Assembly (NCBI GenBank): GCA_022865355.1
Contig: JALHST010000272.1
Location: 1 to 64,000, forward strand
DNA: 64,000 nt
DNA from: Maribacter sp.
Lineage (GTDB): Bacteria > Bacteroidota > Bacteroidia > Flavobacteriales > Flavobacteriaceae
Reading direction: 5' to 3'
The notes under the pieces were generated by a model. The model saw only the letters and a list, made by a program, of their open reading frames with translations. It made no database searches and had not been told where the DNA came from. Both the position numbers and the translations under genes were made by a program. Shown here in pieces: positions 28,307 to 33,795 of this stretch. Position 1 is the stretch's first letter. Every line of letters starts with the position of its first letter.

Positions 28307-28699
28307 CTAGGATTTTTTTCTTTTTGGCAGCAGATTGGGATCTGTAATAGGGTTTCCCCCGCCCTTTAGCGACTGTTCTATGTTTTCTATATAGTCTAGC
28401 GAATCGTCAAGATAGAAGAGGAGTTCGGGCACGCGGCGCATCTGGTTTCTTGTCCGCTGCGACAGCTCATGTTTGATCAAGGGCTGGTTCGATTTAATCC
28501 CTACCATAAGTTCCTTGGCCTCGGCGGTCGGGAAGATGCTCAAATATACCTTGGCATGGGAGAGGTCTGTAGTAACCGAAACCTTGGTGACCGAAATGAG
28601 GATGCTGCGCATACCTCCGGCGATGGCCGCCCGTTGCAAAATATCGACTATATCTTTTTGAATTACCCCGGCGATCTTTTTTTGGCGCTGTGTTTCCAT
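28307..28699 (-). CDS. rbfA: 30S ribosome-binding factor RbfA
   Basis: Cold-shock and 16S-processing factor of the KH-like RbfA fold. Seen: METQRQKKIAGVIQKDIVDIL at the N-terminus, ISVTKVSVTTDLSHAKVYLS in the centre and RVPELLFYLDDSLDY near the C-terminus. The start is the ATG at 28699; an upstream frame extension lies before the promoter. A TACTTTTG box ends only four bases upstream of this ATG, so the message is probably leaderless. Confidence 0.94.
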   Translation of the reverse strand: METQRQKKIAGVIQKDIVDILQRAAIAGGMRSILISVTKVSVTTDLSHAKVYLSIFPTAEAKELMVGIKSNQPLIKHELSQRTRNQMRRVPELLFYLDDSLDYIENIEQSLKGGGNPITDPNLLPKRKKS

Positions 28700-28703
28700 G
28701 GGG

Positions 28704-28711
28704 CAAAAGTA
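28704..28711 (-). promoter_or_regulatory. -7 box TACTTTTG four bases before rbfA
   Basis: Exact TAnnTTTG match. The four-base gap (CCCC) to the ATG implies transcription initiation at the start codon. It also rules out the upstream in-frame extension of the rbfA frame. Confidence 0.55.
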
Positions 28712-28790
28712 CAAACAAAACTGTTGAAACCCTATTTTCAAAGTCCGCCGTTATCGGTCTATTGAAATAATAGATTTTACTTGCCCAAAA

Positions 28791-28987
28791 GGTCATTGGT
28801 GGGCCTTCTTTTTCTGTAGTGTAGCGAAGGCGGGCGTGAAGGACGCGGGAAGCCTTGGACCGCGTTTAGCCCGCATGAACGGTTCCCATATGTGTCAACT
28901 TATGGGAAACACCTAATGAAAAAGTGTCCTTTCCACCTAAGGCGGACACGTTTGGGCCTCTTTTTGGACAAGCAAAAAGAGGGAAGA
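28791..28987 (-). repeat. Interspersed intergenic repeat, copy 1 (inverted relative to copies 2 and 3)
   Basis: About 190 bp in the rbfA-mce gap. Read on the minus strand it matches 43139-43310 and 43386-43562: shared blocks include the CCTCTTTTT/CAAAAAGAGG hairpin at one end, GTGTCC next to CTTTTTCATT, GGGAACCG, the GGCTAAACGCG segment, GGCTTCCCGCG and a terminal AGAAAAAGAA followed by TCA-ATGA. No open frame is conserved between copies. Probably a non-autonomous or structured repeat. Confidence 0.75.
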
Positions 28988-29111
28988 AAAAACATAATTT
29001 TTCAGCCTTGAAGGCATTCAAAGGATAGTTTTGAGTCTACAACGACATGAAGAAGAAGAAAGGTCCTTTATTCATGAAAAAATATTCAAACAACAAGTTC
29101 TTTCAAAATCG

Positions 29112-29119
29112 TATTTTTG
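29112..29119 (+). promoter_or_regulatory. -7 box TATTTTTG for mce
   Basis: Exact TAnnTTTG match 38 bases before the mce ATG. Confidence 0.45.
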
Positions 29120-29157
29120 AAATAGTCGGGATGAGAAAAAACTAGGCAAAAAAACAA

Positions 29158-29565
29158 ATGAATAAAATCGAACATATCGGAATTGCCGTACAGGATCTTA
29201 AAACTGCGAATAGTTTGTATGCAAAATTGTTCGGGATGCCCCATTATAAAACGGAAGCGGTCCCCTCGGAAGGGGTCAATACCTCTTTCTTTCAGGTGGG
29301 GCCCAATAAAATAGAATTGTTGGAGGCTACCGACGCGGAGAGTCCTGTTGCGAAATTCCTGGCCAAAAAAGGGGAGGGCATGCACCATATCGCCTTTTCC
29401 GTTACCGATATCGAAGCGGAGATGGTAAGATTGAAAAAAGAAGGCTTTGTTCTCTTAAGTGAAAAACCAAAGCTTGGGGCCGATAATAAATTGGTGGTCT
29501 TTCTACATCCTAAATCTACTCATGGAGTGTTGATCGAATTGTGTCAGGAAATTGAGGGGCGGTAG
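29158..29565 (+). CDS. mce: Methylmalonyl-CoA epimerase
   Basis: VOC-superfamily metalloenzyme that interconverts (S)- and (R)-methylmalonyl-CoA. Two beta-alpha-beta-beta-beta units are visible; metal ligands are His in IEHIGIAV, His in GMHHIAFSV and Glu in GVLIELCQE. At 135 residues it has the normal length. It links to the biotin-dependent acyl-CoA carboxylase genes at 39285-42852, which would make methylmalonyl-CoA from propionyl-CoA. Divergent from rbfA. Confidence 0.95.
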   Translation: MNKIEHIGIAVQDLKTANSLYAKLFGMPHYKTEAVPSEGVNTSFFQVGPNKIELLEATDAESPVAKFLAKKGEGMHHIAFSVTDIEAEMVRLKKEGFVLLSEKPKLGADNKLVVFLHPKSTHGVLIELCQEIEGR

Positions 29566-29634
29566 CTGATTTTGCTTGCGGTCTTTAAAAATAAACTGTA
29601 ATATTGCACCCGCTAAGTTCTATTTTGAATTTGG

Positions 29635-29662
29635 CCCCTCCCGATAGTTATCGGGAGCTATC
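29635..29662 (+). repeat. Left arm of a perfect 28-bp inverted repeat, itself a hairpin
   Basis: The 28 bases are the exact reverse complement of 33684-33711. Internally, CTCCCGATA and TATCGGGAG form a 9-bp stem with a two-base loop. The pair brackets the tRNA and the two inserted segments; similarity extends a few bases outward (ATTTGG versus ATTTAG). Confidence 0.85.
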
Positions 29663-29682
29663 TGGGGAATTTTTTACATATT

Positions 29683-29756
29683 GGTCCTATAGCTCAGTTG
29701 GTTAGAGCACCTGACTCATAATCAGGTGGTCCCTGGTTCGAGCCCAGGTGGGACCA
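29683..29756 (+). tRNA. tRNA with CAT anticodon, probably tRNA-Ile2
   Basis: A complete 74-nt cloverleaf: acceptor arm GGTCCTA/TGGGACC with discriminator A, D-arm GCTC/GAGC, anticodon loop CTCATAA on stem CCTGA/TCAGG, variable loop and T-arm CCTGG/CCAGG with TTCGAGC. CCA is not encoded. CAT could be Met or Ile2; C4-G69 and C5-G68 in the acceptor stem are the pairs recognised by TilS lysidine synthetase, so Ile2 is preferred. Its last 13-14 bases recur at 31882 and 33616. Confidence 0.93.
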
Positions 29757-29757
29757 C
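29744..29757 (+). repeat. Putative attachment core 1 (3' end of the tRNA)
   Basis: CCAGGTGGGACCAC, the end of the T-arm and acceptor stem. The same 14 bases occur at 33616-33629, and 13 of them at 31882-31894. Direct repeats of a tRNA 3' end are the usual trace of site-specific integration at a tRNA gene. Confidence 0.75.
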
Positions 29758-29763
29758 GAAGAT

Positions 29764-29803
29764 AAACCGTAATTTGCTATTTATTAGTATGTTGCGGTTT
29801 TTT
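29764..29803 (+). terminator. Terminator-like hairpin after the tRNA
   Basis: AAACCG pairs with CGGTTT across a loop of about 25 bases, followed by a short T-run. It is weaker than the hairpin after the third tRNA-end copy. Confidence 0.4.
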
Positions 29804-29867
29804 GATTTGGATTTTTGTACGATTATTGTATGGTAAGTTCCATTTTTATAGGAAAACTTTTTGTTTT

Positions 29868-30110
29868 CTAATTGATATTTTGATATGAGAGTATTATTTG
29901 AATTATAAGCACAATAAAAGTTAAAATCGCAACGCACATAGATACGATTGCTGATTTATTAGAAATCTTTGTGGCTTTCTTTGTAATTTCATTCAATTGA
30001 ATATTAGATTCGGAAAGATTTAAAGTCAACTCTCTTAGTATTCTTTCATCCTCTTGATTATTTAACCTCTCATTTTGCCATTTTTCCAAACCCCCACTTT
30101 CGACTGCCAT
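29868..30110 (-). CDS. Small single-pass membrane protein, function unknown
   Basis: 80 residues: a polar, charged N-terminal half likely to form a helix or coiled coil (NERLNNQEDERILRELTLN), then one transmembrane helix (about residues 53-75, IVSMCVAILTFIVLIIQIIL). No family recognised. It starts at the ATG at 30110 and faces the tRNA. Its location inside the putative inserted segment marks it as accessory. Confidence 0.55.
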   Translation of the reverse strand: MAVESGGLEKWQNERLNNQEDERILRELTLNLSESNIQLNEITKKATKISNKSAIVSMCVAILTFIVLIIQIILSYQNIN

Positions 30111-30171
30111 TAATTCCTAGAATCTTTTGAAAGTGATTTTATATTAGATAATATATCATTCCCCATAAATC

Positions 30172-30251
30172 GATTTGGTTTCTTGTAACCAACAATGATC
30201 TTTTCATTCAAACCCCGAAAAGTTACGTTTTCATATCGAGGTTAGTTTTTT
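30172..30251 (+). repeat. ~80-bp direct repeat, left copy, flanking the BspA-like gene
   Basis: Aligned to 31650-31730 with roughly 88% identity by eye, including the fully shared block TACGTTTTCATATCGAGG followed by TTAGTTTTTT. An AAAA-GnTACG-TTTT hairpin is kept in both copies. One copy lies 110 bp before the gene and the other directly after its original stop codon. Confidence 0.8.
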
Positions 30252-30361
30252 ATCATAGGATAACTTCTAATAATGTAATCTATCCTAATAGATACTAATA
30301 TCAACCTTATTCTTAGTTTTTCATACCGTTTATGAATACCTTCCAACAAACTTCTGTTGTT

Positions 30362-31645
30362 ATGAAAACTTCTCTTGTTTATATCTTCTTGATTTTAATC
30401 TCCTTTTCAGTTCTAAGCTGTTCTTCAAGTTCAGATACGGAACCGGTATTAGAAGTAAAAACATTCACCCTAACTGTTTCTGCAACTCCATCGGAGGGAG
30501 GAACCGTATCTCCATCAAGTGGTACTTATGATGAAGGAAAATCTGTACAATTGACAGGAACTCCTTCCACTGGGTATGTTTTTAAGGAATGGACAGGGGG
30601 GTTGACCGGATCAACAAACCCCATTTCGGTTACCATGAATTCCAATAAAAATATTACAGGTGTTTTTGAAATTGGAAACCCAATCTACCTTGATGGTAAT
30701 GGAGTTACCATAAAATCTTATGATTGGGGCAATATTGGGGATACAGGTGAGATTAATGGTATCACTTATACCATTGTTGATGAAGATATGTTGAGATTGA
30801 TGGCAAACAATGGTGAAGATGTTACAAAAGTTTGTACAACCAAAATTACCGATATGAGTACTATGTTTTATGGTTCTCCATTCAACCAAGATATCGGTTC
30901 TTGGGATGTGAGCAGTGTTACCGATATGAGTGATATGTTTAAACTTTCTCCATTCAACCAAGATATCGGCTCTTGGGATGTGGGCAGTGTTACCTATATG
31001 AGTTATATGTTTCAGGGTTCCCCATTCAACCAAGATATCGGATCCTGGGATGTGGGCAATGTTACCGATATGAGTGGTATGTTTCAGGGTTCTCCATTCA
31101 ACCAAGACATAAGTTCTTGGATTGTTAGCAATGTTACCGATATGGGTTATATGTTTCAGGGTTCTCCATTCAACCAAGACATAAGTTCTTGGGATGTGAG
31201 CAATGTAACCGATATGAGTTATATGTTTAAGGAAACACCATTCGATCAAGATATAAGTTCTTGGAATGTGGGCAGTGTTACCAATATGGCCGGTATGTTT
31301 GCGGATTCCCAATTCAACCAAGATATCGGTTTATGGATTGTGAGTAGTGTTGCCGATATGAGTGGTATGTTTCAGGGTTCTCCATTCAACCAAGATATCG
31401 GTTCTTGGATTGTGAGTAGTGTTACCAATATGAATTTTATGTTTGCGGATTAACTATTTGATCAAATTATAGGTTTATGGGATGTTAGCAGTGTTACCAA
31501 TATGAGTTATATGTTTTCGAATTCCCAATTCAATCAAGATTTAAGTGCTTGGAATGTGGATAAGGTATTAAGTTGTGGTTCTTTTGGTAATCATATGCAA
31601 TGGACAATGCCACAACCGATCTTTATGAACTGTAATCCTAATTAA
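30362..31645 (+). pseudogene. BspA-like DUF285 repeat lipoprotein with an internal stop codon
   Basis: Surface lipoprotein: signal with lipobox (LSC) from the ATG at 30362, an InlB-B-repeat-like domain (about 70 residues, FKEWTGGLTGS), then about ten 25-residue DUF285 repeats of the form MFxGSPFNQDIGSWDVSSVTDM, also repeated as ~75-bp DNA units. A TAA at 31451-31453 stops translation, but the same frame continues with further matching repeats (GLWDVSSVTNMSYMF, FNQDLSAWNVDKV) to a natural stop at 31643-31645. A TCA-to-TAA change would explain it. The shorter product may still be made and exported. An ATG at 30332 is also in frame. Confidence 0.85.
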
Positions 31646-31649
31646 TAGG

Positions 31650-31730
31650 GATTAGTTTCTTGGAACCAACAACTATCTTTTCCTTCCAACCCCAAAAAGG
31701 TACGTTTTCATATCGAGGTTAGTTTTTTTT
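31650..31730 (+). repeat. ~80-bp direct repeat, right copy, flanking the BspA-like gene
   Basis: Starts four bases after the natural stop of the BspA-like frame and matches 30172-30251. The remaining sequence up to 31881 is AT-rich and shows no gene. Confidence 0.8.
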
Positions 31731-31881
31731 ACTCCGATAAAAATATATACAATATATTTCTCCCTCCATAAGTTAGAGTACCCCTCAAAAAAGGATAAAA
31801 ATCAATAAAATAACCCTCTTAGAGGGATAATTAAAATTATATATAATTGATAATCAAATATATAACTTAATGGTTAAGGTA

Positions 31882-31894
31882 CAGGTGGGACCAC
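31882..31894 (+). repeat. Putative attachment core 2 (tRNA 3'-end copy)
   Basis: CAGGTGGGACCAC, identical to the last 13 bases of the tRNA region at 29745-29757. No cloverleaf precedes it, so it is not a tRNA gene. Confidence 0.75.
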
Positions 31895-31896
31895 AT

Positions 31897-31938
31897 CAAA
31901 TAGAAAACGCACGCCTAAGGGCGTGGGTTTTCTATTTG
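31897..31938 (+). terminator. Long perfect hairpin after attachment core 2
   Basis: CAAATAGAAAAC pairs with GTTTTCTATTTG, and CACGCC with GGCGTG, around a TAAG loop: 18 paired bases with one G-G mismatch. There is no distinct T-tract after the stem, so terminator function is probable rather than certain. Confidence 0.6.
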
Positions 31939-32041
31939 CAAAAGAGGGCACCCTCTGGTCCATCCCGCCTCGGGCGGAATGAACCCAGGCATCAATTCTT
32001 TGTTGAAAATAGTATCTTCGGGACTATCAAAAGAATGGAAA

Positions 32042-32332
32042 ATGCCCAAAAGCAACAAAGCCATCTCTTGGATAGACCTATTGAAGCAACTTGTAGAGGT
32101 CTTTTTTAAAAGCACTCGTCAAAGCAAACAGGGAAGGACCTGGCACCAGCACGTGGTACCCTATGATAACGGTTGGGCCGTAAGGCGTGAGGGGAATAAA
32201 CGTATCACCTCTAAACACCAACGACAGGATACGGCCATTAATAAAGCAAAACGGCTGGCCAGAAAATACAAGGCTGATGTAATTATCCATAGAGCGGATG
32301 GTACCATACGCGATCGTATAAACTATGATTAA
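32042..32332 (+). CDS. DUF2188 domain protein
   Basis: 96 residues with a C-terminal DUF2188 domain: WHQHVVPYDNGWAVRREGN, KRITSKHQRQDTAINKAKRL and ADVIIHRADGTIRDRINY. DUF2188 proteins are small soluble beta-alpha-beta proteins of unknown role, often in stress or mobile contexts. The ATG at 32042 (MPKSNKAISWIDLLKQL) looks like a natural N-terminus; an ATG at 31979 would add 21 residues and lies close to a GC-rich hairpin. No signal peptide. Confidence 0.7.
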   Translation: MPKSNKAISWIDLLKQLVEVFFKSTRQSKQGRTWHQHVVPYDNGWAVRREGNKRITSKHQRQDTAINKAKRLARKYKADVIIHRADGTIRDRINYD

Positions 32333-32543
32333 TGTAAAATGATTCAATCCCTACCCATCCCTGGCCCCCGGGAGGGGAATAGGTTCTAATAGAGTTTTGA
32401 TCCTGTATTTGATGATGCTGAGGTTGGTAGTATAGCGGAGTATTTGAGGAAGTTGCTAAACTAAGACGTACAACAGGCATCAACCTGCCGTGTCTCTTCC
32501 AAATGAATGCTACCCCTCACAGCTACACTGTCCCCCATGATCT

Positions 32544-32933
32544 TCACAATGTCACCCGTGTGATCTCCACTCCTTCGGGATGGGAAATTCCAGCTTCCTT
32601 TTCGGCTGTGATAAAGATCTCTGAGCCTACAAAAGAGGTGATCGTTTTTAACTCGGAGTCTTCCCCATTCTCATTGTAAAGCGCCCCGATATTTTTGACC
32701 CCGTTTTCCTCACTGACCAACCAGACCACATAGGCCGTGGCGCTGTTGCTCACCCGCTCTGGGCTGGCCAGATATTTGGCCTTTACCGAGATCTCATTGT
32801 TGTCTTTGTTATTCGTTTTTTGCTTTACTGTGATTTCCGCTGCGGGCGCCAGATCGGAAACCGGAAACGTCTTGGTACTGGCGCAGGAAGCGAATAGCAT
32901 GAGTAAAACAAGGGATATAAGTTTAGTTTTCAT
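32544..32933 (-). CDS. Small lipoprotein, function unknown
   Basis: 129 residues with a lipoprotein signal (LISLVLLMLFASC). The mature part is a polar beta-rich domain (AAEITVKQKTNNKDNNEISVKAKYL, ATAYVVWLVSEENG, GSEIFITAEKEAG) that may resemble a small anti-sigma or domain-of-unknown-function lipoprotein; no family is assigned. ATG at 32933. Inside inserted segment 2. Confidence 0.7.
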   Translation of the reverse strand: MKTKLISLVLLMLFASCASTKTFPVSDLAPAAEITVKQKTNNKDNNEISVKAKYLASPERVSNSATAYVVWLVSEENGVKNIGALYNENGEDSELKTITSFVGSEIFITAEKEAGISHPEGVEITRVTL

Positions 32934-33138
32934 AGGTACTACTTTTTAGCGTCTCGCTTACAGTTCTTTAAAAGTACGCATTTTCTATGAAGAAGGAAAG
33001 CTCTGGTTAATGTGATTATGATACTCGTGCTGAACTCTCTTATTTGCCTGGCTAAAGAATTGGTCAGCATGTGGACCGATGAATTCTGCTCCCTGAAAGC
33101 AACCAAACCCCTACTTTTAACTCTTAAAAGAAAAAGCT

Positions 33139-33432
33139 ATGACCCGCTTTAGCCTATTTTTCCTGTTTCTTTTCCTTTCCTGTAATTCTTCATTTGACCC
33201 CCTGGATAGGGATGTTTGGATGCTGAGCAGCACTTATGGCTATATGACCCAAACGGAGCAGGACGCAGCTGAGCTGCCCTATACCGAGACGGTGGAGTTT
33301 GTCTCAGACGGTTTGTTTCTTAAGTCGCGCTTCACCCAGACCGATTCTGAGGTGGCAGCGGGCCGCTGGAGCGCCACCAACCGGGATGCAAGGCAGCTTA
33401 TGGGGAGTCTTCCAAATATAATAATATTTTGA
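33139..33432 (+). CDS. Short lipoprotein, probably truncated
   Basis: 97 residues with signal and lipobox (FLFLFLSC), then VWMLSSTYGYMTQTEQDAAE and a short beta-rich stretch ending RWSATNRDARQLMGS. The last residues (LPNIIIF) are encoded by AT-rich sequence unlike the GC-richer body, so the gene appears cut shortly before the attachment core. No family recognised. Confidence 0.55.
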   Translation: MTRFSLFFLFLFLSCNSSFDPLDRDVWMLSSTYGYMTQTEQDAAELPYTETVEFVSDGLFLKSRFTQTDSEVAAGRWSATNRDARQLMGSLPNIIIF

Positions 33433-33615
33433 TAATCAGTCTTTTGTTTAATTCTAGGTTATGTATGAGCCTAAGTGTGACTTTAATTTTATCGTATATA
33501 TTCGTTGAACTTCTGGTTATTAATGGAACTAAGGAAGTTCCATATTGGAACTATTAGAGTTCTACTTTAAAATGTAATATGTTGATAATCAGTATTAAAA
33601 TAGAATGGTTCTATT

Positions 33616-33629
33616 CCAGGTGGGACCAC
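33616..33629 (+). repeat. Putative attachment core 3 (tRNA 3'-end copy)
   Basis: CCAGGTGGGACCAC, identical to 29744-29757. It is directly followed by a strong terminator, so this junction probably represents the original downstream flank of the tRNA gene. The 183 bp before it hold no gene; the bases TTGATAATCAGT occur there twice (near 33429 and 33574). Confidence 0.75.
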
Positions 33630-33631
33630 AA

Positions 33632-33665
33632 GAAAAAGCCTTCTTTGAAAAAAGAAGGCTTTTTC
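33632..33665 (+). terminator. Strong rho-independent terminator, likely the ancestral tRNA terminator
   Basis: GAAAAAGCCTTCTTT and AAAGAAGGCTTTTTC form a perfect 15-bp stem with a GAAA loop, with T-rich right arm. It lies two bases after attachment core 3. Confidence 0.85.
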
Positions 33666-33683
33666 AATAACCAAATCCCACCC

Positions 33684-33711
33684 GATAGCTCCCGATAACT
33701 ATCGGGAGGGG
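33684..33711 (-). repeat. Right arm of the perfect 28-bp inverted repeat
   Basis: Exact reverse complement of 29635-29662. The stretch from here to 33795 shows no gene. Confidence 0.85.
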
Positions 33712-33795
33712 CTAAATCCCAGACCTTATTTTAGTTTTTTTTGGAATTTGGAATTTGGAATTTCGGTATTGGCATGAATACATCCTTTCATAAAA

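Larger units (their letters stand above)
29758..31881 (+). mobile_element. Putative tRNA-inserted segment 1
   Basis: The 2.1 kb between the first and second copies of the tRNA 3' end. It is visibly AT-rich, holds a small membrane-protein gene and the BspA-like pseudogene with its flanking direct repeats, and has no integrase. Called from the direct repeats, so the element boundaries are inference. Confidence 0.55.
31895..33615 (+). mobile_element. Putative tRNA-inserted segment 2
   Basis: The 1.7 kb between the second and third copies of the tRNA 3' end. It carries a DUF2188 gene, a minus-strand lipoprotein and a short plus-strand lipoprotein, but no recombinase. Inferred from the repeats. 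Confidence 0.55.

Noticed and set aside
29722..29937. Minus-strand open frame ending VVPPGLEPGTT
   Set aside because: It reads the antisense strand of the tRNA; this C-terminal peptide is a well-known artefact of tRNA genes.
30611..31321. Long minus-strand open frame with HTGHIGNTAHIPRT-type repeats
   Set aside because: It is the antisense shadow of the DUF285 repeats; the plus strand has signal peptide and family match.
31870..32109. Plus-strand frame running through attachment core 2
   Set aside because: It spans the hairpin and overlaps the DUF2188 gene in another frame; no family match.
31882..33629. Additional tRNA genes at the two downstream copies
   Set aside because: Only the last 13-14 bases of the tRNA are present; no D-arm or anticodon arm precedes them.
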